From contig JAFGVV010000022.1 of the NCBI GenBank assembly GCA_016937795.1, positions 1 to 44,914 of the forward strand: a DNA stretch of 44,914 nucleotides. Direction: 5' to 3'. The notes below the pieces were generated by a model that saw only the letters and a program-made list of their open reading frames with translations, was not told where the DNA came from and did not search any database. The translations under genes were made by a program, and so were the position numbers. Shown piece by piece: positions 1 through 8,146 of this stretch. Origin of the DNA: Paludibacteraceae bacterium (GTDB taxonomy: Bacteria; Bacteroidota; Bacteroidia; Bacteroidales; Paludibacteraceae). The number at the start of each line of letters is the position of its first letter. Position 1 is the first letter of the stretch.

Positions 1-294
1 AAAGGTGATACCGTTTACGTAAACACCGGTGTTGACAAAGGCAAAACCGGTCGTGTACTCGAAGTACTTGTGAAAGAACAGAGAGCTTTCGTAGAAGGTG
101 TAAATATGGTGTCGAAGAGCACCAAACCTAATGCTAAAAATCCTCAGGGTGGCATAGTAAAACAGGAAGCGTCTATTCATATTTCAAATCTGAACCCTGT
201 AGAAAACGGTAAACCCGTTCGCGTGGGTCGCAAATTGAATGCCGAAGGTAAATTGGTGCGTATTTCTAAAAAATCAGGAGAGGAAATTAAATAA
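1..294 (+). CDS. rplX: 50S ribosomal protein L24 (5' partial)
   Basis: L24 (uL24) is an early assembly protein of the large ribosomal subunit that binds 23S rRNA. Frame 1 is open from the first base of the window, so the start codon and the first few residues lie upstream. The visible part begins inside the KOW motif ([10 protein letters not shown], then [10 protein letters not shown]) and continues into the usual VEGVNMV and NPQGGIV segments. An internal GTG at base 70 could be mistaken for the start, but the conserved KOW residues before it show the gene is longer. The stop codon shares one base with the ATG of rplE, which suggests translational coupling. Family assignment is secure from motif and gene order. 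Confidence 0.95.
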   Translation, partial: KGDTVYVNTGVDKGKTGRVLEVLVKEQRAFVEGVNMVSKSTKPNAKNPQGGIVKQEASIHISNLNPVENGKPVRVGRKLNAEGKLVRISKKSGEEIK

Positions 295-839
295 TGAATA
301 CAGCAAGTTTAAAAAATGACTACAGAGAACGTATCGTTCCTGTGCTAATGAAAGAGTTCGGATACAGCTCTGTGATGCAGGCTCCGAAGCTTGAGAAAAT
401 TGTCCTCAATCAGGGATTGGGTATCGCTGTGGCTGATAAGAAAATTATTGAAGTGGCTATCAACGAAATGACAGCTATTACAGGACAGAAAGCAGTGGCT
501 ACCATTTCGAAAAAGGATATCTCGAACTTCAAGTTGCGTAAAAAAATGCCTATTGGTGTACGTGTTACTTTGCGTGGCGATAAAATGTACGAATTCCTCG
601 AACGTTTAGTGCGTGTGGCGCTGCCCCGTGTACGTGACTTCAGAGGTATCGAAAATAAACTCGATGGACGAGGTAACTATACGCTTGGTATTACTGAGCA
701 GATTATTTTCCCTGAAATCAATATCGATAACATCAACCGTTTATTGGGTATGAACATTACTTTTGTAACTACAGCTCAAACTGACGAAGAGGGTTTCGCT
801 CTGTTGAAAGAATTCGGTTTACCATTTAAGAAAAACTAA
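294..839 (+). CDS. rplE: 50S ribosomal protein L5
   Basis: L5 (uL5) binds 5S rRNA and helps form the central protuberance of the 50S subunit. The 181-residue product has the normal length and carries the conserved [12 protein letters not shown] segment near residue 32, the [19 protein letters not shown] loop near residue 80, and the [17 protein letters not shown] signature near residue 125. Its ATG overlaps the rplX stop by one base, so the two genes are probably translationally coupled. It sits between rplX and rpsN as in nearly all bacterial spc operons. Confidence 0.97.
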   Translation: MNTASLKNDYRERIVPVLMKEFGYSSVMQAPKLEKIVLNQGLGIAVADKKIIEVAINEMTAITGQKAVATISKKDISNFKLRKKMPIGVRVTLRGDKMYEFLERLVRVALPRVRDFRGIENKLDGRGNYTLGITEQIIFPEINIDNINRLLGMNITFVTTAQTDEEGFALLKEFGLPFKKN

Positions 840-854
840 TCAGAAAGATATACA

Positions 855-1124
855 ATGGCAAAAGAATCAATGAAAGCCCGCGAGGTGAAAAGAGCCAGGC
901 TAATCGCTAAATTTGCAGAGAAACGTGAGCAATTTCTTGCCGAAGGAAATTATGATGCCCTTCAGACTTTACCACGTAACTCGTCACCTATCCGTCTGCA
1001 CAACCGTTGCAAAATCACCGGTCGTCCTAAAGGATATATGCGTCAGTTCGGAATTTCTCGTATCCAGTTCCGCGAAATGGCTTCGAAAGGGCTCATACCC
1101 GGAGTGAAAAAAGCAAGCTGGTAG
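855..1124 (+). CDS. rpsN: 30S ribosomal protein S14, zinc-independent type
   Basis: S14 (uS14) binds the head of 16S rRNA in the small subunit. The 89-residue product is the long C-minus form. The segment that holds two CxxC pairs in the short zinc form is replaced by [18 protein letters not shown], which has a single cysteine, so zinc binding is not expected. The conserved [14 protein letters not shown] and [22 protein letters not shown] parts are present. It lies 15 bp after rplE. A 145-bp spacer with repeats and a hairpin separates it from rpsH, wider than most spacings in this operon. Confidence 0.97.
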   Translation: MAKESMKAREVKRARLIAKFAEKREQFLAEGNYDALQTLPRNSSPIRLHNRCKITGRPKGYMRQFGISRIQFREMASKGLIPGVKKASW

Positions 1125-1269
1125 TTTGGTGGGTAAGTTAATTAGTTGATTGGTGAGTATTTATAATCAATTGACAAATAGGCTAATTCACTAATTGACT
1201 AAACAGCCAATTCACTAATATTAATTAAATATTGTCCCGGGAGACGGGATCAATTTAAAAAACAATTTT
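1125..1269 (+). repeat. Repeat-bearing spacer with hairpin between rpsN and rpsH
   Basis: The spacer contains an 11-bp direct repeat, AATTCACTAAT, at 1185-1195 and 1209-1219 (24-bp period). A diverged inverted copy of the same A/T-rich text lies at about 1139-1160. A G/C-core hairpin follows at 1231-1254: ATTG and CCCG pair with CGGG and CAAT around a short loop, 16 bp before the rpsH start. No T-run follows it, so it is unlikely to be a terminator. It may be an mRNA processing or translational control element. Confidence 0.55.
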
Positions 1270-1665
1270 ATGACAGATCCAATCGCAGATTATTTAACCC
1301 GATTGCGGAATGCTATCAAAGCTAACCACCGTGTGGTGGAAATTCCAGCATCGAATTTGAAAAAGGAAATGACCAGGATATTGCACGAAAAGGGCTATAT
1401 CCTCAACTACAAATTTGTAGAAGATGGTCCTCAGGGAACAATTAAAATCGCCCTGAAATATGATCCGGTAAACAAAGTAAACTCAATCAAAAAACTGATT
1501 CGTGTTTCTACCCCGGGTCTTCGTCAGTATGTAGGCCACAAAGAAATGCCACGTGTACTCAATGGTTTGGGTATTGCAATTCTTTCTACTTCAAAAGGTG
1601 TGATGACCAACAAAGAAGCTACCGACCTGAAAGTAGGTGGTGAGGTAATTTGTTTTGTTTATTAA
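1270..1665 (+). CDS. rpsH: 30S ribosomal protein S8
   Basis: S8 (uS8) is a primary 16S rRNA-binding protein of the small subunit; in E. coli it also represses its own operon. The 131-residue product starts with the family signature MTDPIADYLTRLRNA. It has the conserved C-terminal RNA-binding segment LNGLGIAILSTSKGVMTNKEA and ends in GGEVICFVY, all at expected positions. The preceding hairpin-bearing spacer (1125-1269) is a plausible site for feedback control, but no S8 target is demonstrated here. Confidence 0.97.
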   Translation: MTDPIADYLTRLRNAIKANHRVVEIPASNLKKEMTRILHEKGYILNYKFVEDGPQGTIKIALKYDPVNKVNSIKKLIRVSTPGLRQYVGHKEMPRVLNGLGIAILSTSKGVMTNKEATDLKVGGEVICFVY

Positions 1666-1683
1666 AAGAAGGAGGAAAGAAAA

Positions 1684-2238
1684 ATGTCAAGAATAGGAAA
1701 ACAACCCATCAATATCCCTGCAGGCGTGACTGTGACAGTCGATAAAGCCTCAGTGACAGTGAAAGGTCCTAAAGGAACCCTTACACAGGAAATTAATCCA
1801 AACATTACCGTTTCGGTAGAAGGTAGTGTATGTAATGTAACCCGTCCCGATGATGAAAAATTAAACCGCTCAATGCACGGTTTGTATCGTTCATTGATTC
1901 AGAATATGGTAACAGGTGTATCTGAAGGATACCAAAAGACCCTTGAACTTGTAGGGGTTGGTTATCGTGTATCGAATCAGGGTCAGGTAATTGAATTTGC
2001 TTTGGGCTATACTCATAATATTTTCATGAGCTTACCTTCTGAAATTAAAATTGAAACCAAAAGCGAACGTAACCAAAATCCAATCGTGATTTTAGAAAGT
2101 GCCGACAAGCAATTACTTGGTCAGGTTTGTGCCAAAATCCGCTCGTTCCGTAAACCAGAGCCTTACAAAGGAAAAGGTGTACGCTTCAAGGGAGAGGTTA
2201 TTCGTCGTAAAGCAGGTAAATCTGCAGGTAAAAAGTAA
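1684..2238 (+). CDS. rplF: 50S ribosomal protein L6
   Basis: L6 (uL6) lies near the GTPase-associated centre of the 50S subunit. The 184-residue product shows the two tandem L6 folds. It starts MSRIGKQPINIPAGV, carries the conserved LVGVGYRV segment near residue 90 and the C-terminal signature KIRSFRKPEPYKGKGVRF near residue 150. A clear GGAGG at 1671-1675, eight bases before the ATG, is a strong Shine-Dalgarno match, which is uncommon in Bacteroidota and supports this start. Confidence 0.97.
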   Translation: MSRIGKQPINIPAGVTVTVDKASVTVKGPKGTLTQEINPNITVSVEGSVCNVTRPDDEKLNRSMHGLYRSLIQNMVTGVSEGYQKTLELVGVGYRVSNQGQVIEFALGYTHNIFMSLPSEIKIETKSERNQNPIVILESADKQLLGQVCAKIRSFRKPEPYKGKGVRFKGEVIRRKAGKSAGKK

Positions 2239-2259
2239 TTTACGTAAACTTGTGAAATT

Positions 2260-2604
2260 ATGTCAGTAAAATCAAATAGAAGATTAAGAATAAAAGCACA
2301 TATTCGTCACAGAGTGTCGGGTACTGCTCAGAAACCACGTTTGACCGTATTTCGTAGCAACAGTCAGATATACGCTCAGGTAATCGACGATGTAAATGGT
2401 GTGACAGTTGCATCGGCCTCGTCGCTCGGTTTAAAAGAAAAAATGACAAAATCGGAACAGGCTGCCAAAGTAGGTGCTCTTGTAGCCAAAGCTGCTCAGG
2501 AAGCTGGTATCAACACAGTAGTGTTCGATCGTAACGGTTATTTGTATCATGGTAGAGTTAAACAATTGGCCGACGCAGCCCGCGAAGCTGGTCTTAAATT
2601 TTAA
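2260..2604 (+). CDS. rplR: 50S ribosomal protein L18
   Basis: L18 (uL18) binds 5S rRNA together with L5. The 114-residue product has the basic N-terminus with [16 protein letters not shown], the core [19 protein letters not shown], and the conserved C-terminal [26 protein letters not shown]. Size and position between rplF and rpsE are standard. Two open frames on the opposite strand within this gene are compositional shadows. Confidence 0.97.
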   Translation: MSVKSNRRLRIKAHIRHRVSGTAQKPRLTVFRSNSQIYAQVIDDVNGVTVASASSLGLKEKMTKSEQAAKVGALVAKAAQEAGINTVVFDRNGYLYHGRVKQLADAAREAGLKF

Positions 2605-2620
2605 TCAATAGGGAAAGACA

Positions 2621-3127
2621 ATGAACAAAGTAAAAACAACCAATGATTTGGAATTGAAAGACAGATTAGTAGCTGTTAATCGTGTGACCAAAGTAACAAA
2701 AGGTGGACGTACATTTAGTTTCTCGGCCATTGTGGTGGTTGGTAACGAAGATGGTGTAGTAGGTTGGGGTCTTGGAAAAGCCGGCGAGGTGACTGCCGCT
2801 ATTGCCAAAGGTACCGAAGCTGCTAAAAAGAATCTTATCAAAGTTCCTGTACACAACGGAACTATTCCTCACGCACAATTCGCTAAGTTTGGTGGTGCAC
2901 AGGTACTGATTCAACCGGCCTCTGCCGGTACCGGAGTAAAAGCCGGAGGTGCTATGCGTGCAGTGCTCGAAAGTGTTGGAATTACCGACGTACTTGCTAA
3001 ATCGAAAGGATCTTCGAATCCGCACAACCTCGTTAAAGCAACTATCGTCGCTCTTGGTGAATTGCGTGATGCTTATACAGTGGCTCAAAACCGCGGTGTA
3101 TCACTCGATAAAGTGTTTAACGGTTAA
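2621..3127 (+). CDS. rpsE: 30S ribosomal protein S5
   Basis: S5 (uS5) shapes the decoding region and mRNA entry channel of the small subunit. The 168-residue product has the double-stranded-RNA-binding-like N-terminal domain, with [19 protein letters not shown] near residue 40. The C-terminal ribosomal fold carries [19 protein letters not shown] near residue 98 and [15 protein letters not shown] near residue 126. It follows rplR by 16 bp and precedes rpmD by 14 bp. Confidence 0.97.
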   Translation: MNKVKTTNDLELKDRLVAVNRVTKVTKGGRTFSFSAIVVVGNEDGVVGWGLGKAGEVTAAIAKGTEAAKKNLIKVPVHNGTIPHAQFAKFGGAQVLIQPASAGTGVKAGGAMRAVLESVGITDVLAKSKGSSNPHNLVKATIVALGELRDAYTVAQNRGVSLDKVFNG

Positions 3128-3141
3128 AAATTGGACGAATT

Positions 3142-3318
3142 ATGGCAACTATAAAAATAAAACAGGTTCGCAGTAAAATCAAATCACCTAAAGTACAAAA
3201 GCTTACGCTCGAAGCACTTGGTTTGAAGAAAATGAATGCCGTTGTGGAACACGAAGCTACTCCTACAATTTTAGGAATGGTAGAAAGAGTGAAACACCTG
3301 GTAGAAGTGATTAAATAA
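3142..3318 (+). CDS. rpmD: 50S ribosomal protein L30
   Basis: L30 (uL30) is a small 23S rRNA-binding protein. The frame from ATG at 3142 to TAA at 3316-3318 encodes 58 residues. It starts MATIKIKQVRSKIKSPK, continues with the family LEALGLKKMNAVVEH segment, and ends MVERVKHLVEVIK, the expected size and motifs. It occupies the conserved slot between rpsE and rplO. Confidence 0.95.
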   Translation: MATIKIKQVRSKIKSPKVQKLTLEALGLKKMNAVVEHEATPTILGMVERVKHLVEVIK

Positions 3319-3350
3319 TATTATTCTATTGACGCTTTAAATTAAAAGAT

Positions 3351-3797
3351 ATGAATTTAAATAGTTTAACCCCTGCAGCAGGGTCGGTTAAAACCCGTAA
3401 GAGAATCGGTCGCGGTACAGGTTCAGGTTTAGGCGGCACTTCTACCAAAGGGCATAAAGGACAGAAATCGCGTTCAGGATATTCGCGTAAAGTGGGCTTC
3501 GAAGGAGGTCAGATGCCTATCCAACGTCGTCTGCCTAAATTTGGTTTCAAAAATGTAAATCGCGTTGAATTCAAAGCGATTAATCTCGAAACCATTGAAG
3601 TACTTGCTAAAAGTGCTAACCTTAGTAAAATCGGATTGAACGAATTGCGCGAAGCAGGTTTCATTTCTCGTACTGCTCTTGTTAAGGTGCTTGGTAAAGG
3701 TGCTTTGACAGTAAAAGTAGAAGTGGAAGCTAACGCATTTTCGAAATCGGCTGAGCAGGCTATTGTAGCTGCAGGCGGAACTGTAGTAAAATTGTAA
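3351..3797 (+). CDS. rplO: 50S ribosomal protein L15
   Basis: L15 (uL15) is a late-assembly 50S protein. The 148-residue product has the glycine- and basic-rich N-terminal extension (RIGRGTGSGLGGTSTKGHKG), the GFEGGQMPIQRRLPKFGF segment near residue 49, and the C-terminal globular part ending EQAIVAAGGTVVKL. The gene is followed by a 71-bp spacer with a long perfect hairpin before secY. Confidence 0.97.
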   Translation: MNLNSLTPAAGSVKTRKRIGRGTGSGLGGTSTKGHKGQKSRSGYSRKVGFEGGQMPIQRRLPKFGFKNVNRVEFKAINLETIEVLAKSANLSKIGLNELREAGFISRTALVKVLGKGALTVKVEVEANAFSKSAEQAIVAAGGTVVKL

Positions 3798-3800
3798 TTG

Positions 3801-3843
3801 CATGAAACGTGTCCCGTTCGCCTTTGAGCGGGACAGTTTCATG
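3801..3843 (+). promoter_or_regulatory. Stable intercistronic hairpin between rplO and secY
   Basis: CATGAAAC (3801-3808) pairs with GTTTCATG (3836-3843), and GTCCCGTTC (3811-3819) pairs with GAGCGGGAC (3826-3834) with one G-U, around a six-base loop. No T-run follows, and secY starts 26 bases later in the same direction. A full stop of transcription is therefore unlikely. The structure may mark a processing site, an attenuator, or a step-down between ribosomal proteins and the translocon. Confidence 0.65.
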
Positions 3844-3868
3844 TTGACATTTAAATAAATAATTACAC

Positions 3869-5209
3869 ATGAAATTCATAGAGACACTTAAAAATATCTG
3901 GAAAATCGAAGATCTTCGTAGTCGGTTGCTGACAACAATTTTGTTTGTGCTAATCTACCGTTTCGGTTCGTTTGTCGTGCTTCCGGGTATTGACCCAACC
4001 GCTCTGACAGCGCTGAAAGATCAAACCAGTGGTGGTTTAATGGCTTTGTTGGATATGTTCTCTGGTGGTGCTTTTGCCAATGCTTCGGTATTTGCCCTTG
4101 GTATTATGCCTTACATCTCGGCCTCTATTGTGATTCAGCTTTTGACCATTGCCGTGCCGTATTTCCAGAAAATGCAACGCGAAGGTGAAAGCGGACGTCG
4201 TAAAATGAACCAGTATACCCGTTACCTGACTGTGGCTATCTTGCTTCTTCAGGGACCCTCGTACCTTGTAAACCTCAGTGTTCAGCTAGCTCAGGCAGGT
4301 TCGGCACTTCCAACAGGTTGGTGGTTTACTATTTCTTCCACCATTATTTTGGCCGGTGGTAGTATGTTTGTAATGTGGCTTGGTGAGCGCATTACTGACA
4401 AAGGTATCGGAAATGGTATTTCATTCATTATCCTTGTAGGTATTATTTCACGCTTTCCCGGTGCTGTGATCAAAGAATTTGCTTCACGTGTAACCGATGC
4501 CGGAGGTGGATTGGTAATGTTCCTGCTCGAAATTGTATTCCTTTTGCTCGTTATTGCTGCTTCGATTATGCTTGTTCAGGGAACTCGCAAAATTCCTGTA
4601 CAGTATGCTAAACGTGTAGTAGGTAATAAGCAATATGGTGGCGTTCGTCAGTATATTCCTTTGAAGATTAATGCTGCCGGTGTAATGCCTATCATTTTTG
4701 CTCAGGCTATCATGTTTATTCCTGTAACACTTGCACAGTTTTCCGGTTCGGAAACGGTAAGTGGTTTTGTAGGAGCATTTATGAACAATAATGGATTTTG
4801 GTACAACCTGGTATTCGGTTTGATGATTGTTGCTTTTACATATTTCTATACAGCCATTACAGTAAATCCTACTCAGATGGCTGAGGATATGAAACGCAAT
4901 AATGGTTTTATACCCGGAATTAAACCGGGTAAACGTACTGCTGAATACCTCGATACCATAATGTCGCGTATTACACTTCCGGGTTCTATCTTCCTGGCAA
5001 TTGTGGCTATTATGCCTGCTTTTGCTTCGTTGTTGGGAATCAATATGGAGTTTGCGCAGTTCTTTGGTGGAACTTCGTTGCTAATTCTGGTAGGTGTTGT
5101 GCTCGATACATTACAGCAAATCGAAAGTCATTTGTTGATGCGTCATTATGATGGATTATTGAAATCGGGACGAATCAAAGGACGTACAGGTGGAGCTTCT
5201 GCATATTAA
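3869..5209 (+). CDS. secY: Preprotein translocase subunit SecY
   Basis: SecY is the channel subunit of the Sec translocon in the inner membrane. The 446-residue product has ten predicted transmembrane segments. Conserved features include the N-terminal RSRLLTTILFVLIYRFGSFV, the plug-region text FSGGAFANASVFALGIMPYISASI, the cytoplasmic loop with the ATP-motor contact RRVVGNKQ-like text (here AKRVVGNKQYGGVRQYIPLK near residue 247) and the C-terminal TLQQIESHLLMRHYDG. It is preceded by the hairpin at 3801-3843 and followed after 18 bp by map, a common arrangement. Confidence 0.97.
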   Translation: MKFIETLKNIWKIEDLRSRLLTTILFVLIYRFGSFVVLPGIDPTALTALKDQTSGGLMALLDMFSGGAFANASVFALGIMPYISASIVIQLLTIAVPYFQKMQREGESGRRKMNQYTRYLTVAILLLQGPSYLVNLSVQLAQAGSALPTGWWFTISSTIILAGGSMFVMWLGERITDKGIGNGISFIILVGIISRFPGAVIKEFASRVTDAGGGLVMFLLEIVFLLLVIAASIMLVQGTRKIPVQYAKRVVGNKQYGGVRQYIPLKINAAGVMPIIFAQAIMFIPVTLAQFSGSETVSGFVGAFMNNNGFWYNLVFGLMIVAFTYFYTAITVNPTQMAEDMKRNNGFIPGIKPGKRTAEYLDTIMSRITLPGSIFLAIVAIMPAFASLLGINMEFAQFFGGTSLLILVGVVLDTLQQIESHLLMRHYDGLLKSGRIKGRTGGASAY

Positions 5210-5227
5210 AATAAAGAAAGGTACTGA

Positions 5228-6007
5228 ATGATATTTTTGAAATCTGACGAAGAAATTGAATTGCTTCGTATCAGTAATCAGATAGTGGCCAAAACGTTGG
5301 CCGAGATTGCCAAAGTAATTGCTCCGGGTGTAACAACCGCTCAGCTCGACAGGATTGCCGAAGAATTTATCCGCGATAACGGTGCAGTGCCGGGCTTCAA
5401 AGGATATGGTGGCTTCCCCGGATCGATTTGTACTTCGGTAAACGAACAGATTGTGCACGGCATTCCTTCCGATAAAGTGGTTCTTCAGGACGGTGATATC
5501 ATATCGGTTGATTGTGGCGCTTATATTAATGGCTTTCATGGCGATTCGGCTTACACTTTTTGTGTGGGTGAAGTGAAACCTGAAATCAGAGATTTACTGC
5601 GCACCACTAAAGAATCTCTTTACAAAGGTATTGAGATGGCTCAGGAGGGCAAACGACTGGGTGATGTAGGAAACGCCATTCAAACTTATTGCGAGAGCAG
5701 AGCTTACTCTGTAGTGCGCGAAATGATTGGACATGGTGTGGGACGCGATTTACACGAAGCTCCCGAAGTGCCTAATTACGGACGAAAAGGAAACGGACCA
5801 ATGCTCAAGTCGGGAATGACTATTGCCATTGAACCAATGATAAACCTCGGAACCCGTCATTTAGTGATTGAGAAGGATGGTTGGACCACCCGTACACTCG
5901 ACCGCAAGCCTTCGGCACATTTCGAACATTCGGTAGCCATACGTAAAGGTAAAGCAGATATTTTATCATCATTTGAATATATTGAACAAGTAACAGGTAC
6001 TATTTAA
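5228..6007 (+). CDS. map: Type I methionine aminopeptidase
   Basis: The enzyme removes the initiator methionine from new proteins in the cytoplasm using a dimetal centre. The 259-residue product carries all metal ligands of the family: two aspartates in [19 protein letters not shown] (residues about 97-115), the histidine in [14 protein letters not shown] (about 168-181), and glutamates in [11 protein letters not shown] and FEHSVAIR. No N-terminal zinc-binding extension is present, so it is the simple bacterial type Ia. It sits between secY and infA with short spacings (18 and 8 bp). Confidence 0.97.
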   Translation: MIFLKSDEEIELLRISNQIVAKTLAEIAKVIAPGVTTAQLDRIAEEFIRDNGAVPGFKGYGGFPGSICTSVNEQIVHGIPSDKVVLQDGDIISVDCGAYINGFHGDSAYTFCVGEVKPEIRDLLRTTKESLYKGIEMAQEGKRLGDVGNAIQTYCESRAYSVVREMIGHGVGRDLHEAPEVPNYGRKGNGPMLKSGMTIAIEPMINLGTRHLVIEKDGWTTRTLDRKPSAHFEHSVAIRKGKADILSSFEYIEQVTGTI

Positions 6008-6015
6008 CTAATTTT

Positions 6016-6234
6016 ATGGCCAAGCAATCAGCAATAGAGCAAGATGGAACAATAATAGAAGCACTGTCAAATGCAATGTTTCGTGTGGAACTGGAAAACG
6101 GACACGTCATTACAGCCCATATATCCGGTAAAATGCGCATGCATTATATCAAAATTTTGCCCGGTGATAGAGTGAAAGTTGAAATGTCGCCCTACGATCT
6201 TTCGAAAGGAAGAATCTCGTTCAGATATAAATAA
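6016..6234 (+). CDS. infA: Translation initiation factor IF-1
   Basis: IF-1 binds the A site of the 30S subunit during initiation. The 72-residue product is a single OB-fold: [30 protein letters not shown], then the conserved [27 protein letters not shown] and [10 protein letters not shown] end. It starts eight bases after map and is followed by a 132-bp spacer with repeat elements before rpmJ. Confidence 0.97.
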   Translation: MAKQSAIEQDGTIIEALSNAMFRVELENGHVITAHISGKMRMHYIKILPGDRVKVEMSPYDLSKGRISFRYK

Positions 6235-6366
6235 ACTGCCCCCTGACTCCTTATTGGAGTAATAGTGCAGTAATTGATTAAAGTGATTTAAAACATTTTT
6301 AATAACAACAATTAGCTCTTCCAGACTCCCCCTTCAGGGGGACGGGGGGCAAATAATTCATTTATC
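6235..6366 (+). repeat. Paired G/C-run inverted elements between infA and rpmJ
   Basis: Two related short elements face each other. The left one has GCCCCC (6238-6243) followed by the hairpin ACTCC-TTATT-GGAGT (6246-6260). The right one is the hairpin TCCCCC-TTCA-GGGGGA (6327-6342) followed by GGGGGGC (6344-6350). The outer C-run and G-run can also pair with each other. A similar element lies at 13715-13741. This resembles short palindromic repeats scattered in Bacteroidota intergenic DNA; no function is evident. Confidence 0.6.
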
Positions 6367-6483
6367 ATGAAAGTAAGAGCTTCAGTAAAAAAGCGCACAG
6401 ACGATTGTAAACTCGTACGTCGTAAAGGCCGCTTGTATGTGATTAACAAAAAAAATCCCAAGTTCAAACAACGTCAGGGATAA
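6367..6483 (+). CDS. rpmJ: 50S ribosomal protein L36, zinc-independent type
   Basis: L36 (bL36) is the smallest 50S protein. The frame from ATG at 6367 to TAA at 6481 encodes 38 residues: [21 protein letters not shown], then [16 protein letters not shown]. In zinc-binding L36 the ligands are three cysteines and a histidine. Here only the second cysteine (C14) remains, so this is the C-minus form that does not need zinc, like the S14 of the same operon. Position between infA and rpsM is canonical. Confidence 0.94.
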   Translation: MKVRASVKKRTDDCKLVRRKGRLYVINKKNPKFKQRQG

Positions 6484-6514
6484 TTAAAATTTATAAGCAA
6501 AATAAATTAAGTTT

Positions 6515-6895
6515 ATGGCTATAAGAATTGTCGGAGTAGATTTACCCCAAAACAAACGTGGGGAAGTTGGATTGACTTATATCTACGGAATAGGTCGCAG
6601 TAATGCAAAAAAGATTTTAGAAGAAGCCGGTGTGGACCTGAATATAAAGGTGAAAGACTGGACTGACGACCAAGCAGCTAAAATCCGCGAAATCATTGGT
6701 GCCGGATATAAAGTGGAGGGTGACCTTCGTTCAGAAGTGCAGCTTAACATTAAACGTCTGATGGATATCGGTTGTTACCGAGGTGTTCGTCACCGTATCG
6801 GCCTCCCATTGAGAGGACAGAGTACTAAAAACAATGCCCGTACTCGTAAAGGTAAAAAGAAAACAGTTGCTAACAAGAAAAAAGCAACTAAATAA
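6515..6895 (+). CDS. rpsM: 30S ribosomal protein S13
   Basis: S13 (uS13) contacts the P-site tRNA and forms bridges to the 50S subunit. The 126-residue product begins [27 protein letters not shown]. It carries the helix-two-turns-helix core, and the [31 protein letters not shown] signature near residue 87, then a lysine-rich tail. It is the first gene of the alpha-operon part of the cluster, 31 bp after rpmJ. Confidence 0.97.
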   Translation: MAIRIVGVDLPQNKRGEVGLTYIYGIGRSNAKKILEEAGVDLNIKVKDWTDDQAAKIREIIGAGYKVEGDLRSEVQLNIKRLMDIGCYRGVRHRIGLPLRGQSTKNNARTRKGKKKTVANKKKATK

Positions 6896-6945
6896 GGTTT
6901 AACTGTTAGCGAATTTTAGAATAGCTAAATAATTATTGAAATAAT

Positions 6946-7335
6946 ATGGCAAAGAAAACAGTTGCAGCCAAAAAGAGAGTCGTTAAAGTGGACGGTGTAG
7001 GTCAGCTGCACGTACATTCTTCTTTCAACAACATTATTGTTACACTTACTAATGGCGATGGACAGGTAATTTCGTGGTCGTCGGCAGGTAAGATGGGATT
7101 CCGTGGCTCAAAGAAAAATACCCCTTATGCAGCACAGATGGCTGCACAGGATTGTGCAAAAGTAGCTTTCGACTTAGGCTTACGTAAAGTAAAAGCTTAT
7201 GTGAAAGGTCCGGGTAATGGTCGTGAATCAGCTATCCGTACCATTCATGGTGCAGGTATCGAGGTTACCGAAATTGTGGATGTGACTCCACTTCCACACA
7301 ATGGTTGTCGCCCACCCAAACGCAGAAGAGTTTAA
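6946..7335 (+). CDS. rpsK: 30S ribosomal protein S11
   Basis: S11 (uS11) lines the mRNA exit region of the small-subunit platform. The 129-residue product has the basic N-terminus, the [36 protein letters not shown] core (from about residue 23), and the C-terminal signature [17 protein letters not shown]. Its stop is followed by a 194-bp spacer with a hairpin before rpsD, the longest gap inside the ribosomal cluster. Confidence 0.97.
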   Translation: MAKKTVAAKKRVVKVDGVGQLHVHSSFNNIIVTLTNGDGQVISWSSAGKMGFRGSKKNTPYAAQMAAQDCAKVAFDLGLRKVKAYVKGPGNGRESAIRTIHGAGIEVTEIVDVTPLPHNGCRPPKRRRV

Positions 7336-7529
7336 TCTCAAAATTTTTTATAACTCCCGGATGCTAAGTCCGGGAGTCATAAAATTCTTTAAAAATCAAT
7401 AGATTCATCTGAAGGGGTATTTCCCGGTTTAATTGGATTGCAGTATCTAACCTCTCAGCAATCGCGGCTGTACCGGTCAATATTCAGTGACGACGAATCA
7501 ACTTTTTAAACAAATAAAAAACAAAAGAA
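7336..7529 (+). promoter_or_regulatory. rpsK-rpsD spacer with stable hairpin (possible rpsD leader)
   Basis: ACTCCCGG (7353-7360) pairs perfectly with CCGGGAGT (7370-7377) around a nine-base loop, and flanking A/T bases can lengthen the stem. Only scattered A/T text follows, without a clean T-run, so it is at best a weak terminator. The remaining 150 bases up to the rpsD ATG hold no convincing frame. In other bacteria S4 regulates its own expression through an mRNA leader, so this unusually long spacer is a candidate control region; that is inference only. Confidence 0.5.
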
Positions 7530-8135
7530 ATGGCAAGATATATTGGACCAAAATCAAAAATTGCCCGTAAGTTTGGTGAAGCTATTTTCGGACCTGATAA
7601 AGTGTTAGCGAAAAAAAACTATCCTCCCGGACAACACGGACAATCCCGTCGTAAAAAAACGTCGGAATATGGTATTCAGTTACGCGAAAAACAAAAAGCC
7701 AAATATACTTATGGCGTTTTGGAAAAACAATTCCGTAACCTTTACGAAAAAGCTCAGAGCAAACCGGGCGTGACAGGGGTTATCCTGCTCCAGTTCCTGG
7801 AATCTCGTCTCGACAACATTGTGTATCGTTTGGGTTTTGCTCCTACACGTGCAGGTGCCCGTCAGTTAGTGAGTCACAAACACATTACTGTGGATGGTAA
7901 AGTAGTGAATATCGCTTCGTATCATGTTCGTCCCGGACAGGTTATTGCAGTTCGCGAAAAAGATAAATCGATGGAAGTTATCGCTGAATCGCTGAACGGA
8001 TTTAACCATACCAAATATCCCTGGATTGAATGGAACGCTGCTTCATTGTCGGGAACATATTTACATATCCCTGAACGTGAAGATATTCCTGAAAATATCA
8101 AAGAACAGTTAATTGTTGAGTTGTACTCTAAATAA
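7530..8135 (+). CDS. rpsD: 30S ribosomal protein S4
   Basis: S4 (uS4) is a primary 16S rRNA-binding and assembly protein, and in several bacteria a translational repressor. The 201-residue product starts [21 protein letters not shown] and has the [26 protein letters not shown] segment near residue 31. Its S4 RNA-binding domain reads [32 protein letters not shown] near residue 92. The N-terminal cysteines of zinc-binding S4 are absent. It is separated from rpsK by a long spacer but lies only 11 bp before rpoA. Confidence 0.97.
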   Translation: MARYIGPKSKIARKFGEAIFGPDKVLAKKNYPPGQHGQSRRKKTSEYGIQLREKQKAKYTYGVLEKQFRNLYEKAQSKPGVTGVILLQFLESRLDNIVYRLGFAPTRAGARQLVSHKHITVDGKVVNIASYHVRPGQVIAVREKDKSMEVIAESLNGFNHTKYPWIEWNAASLSGTYLHIPEREDIPENIKEQLIVELYSK

Positions 8136-8146
8136 TAAGTGAAACC

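Noticed and set aside
2666..3088. 140-codon open frame on the minus strand inside rpsE
   Set aside because: It lies fully antisense to a conserved ribosomal gene, is rich in serine, threonine and cysteine as expected of a shadow frame, and has no recognisable domain.
7467..7478. Shared 12-mer CTGTACCGGTCA in the rpsD leader and after the LamG gene (near 30800)
   Set aside because: A shared 12-mer is expected by chance many times in a 45-kb window, and flanking bases do not match.
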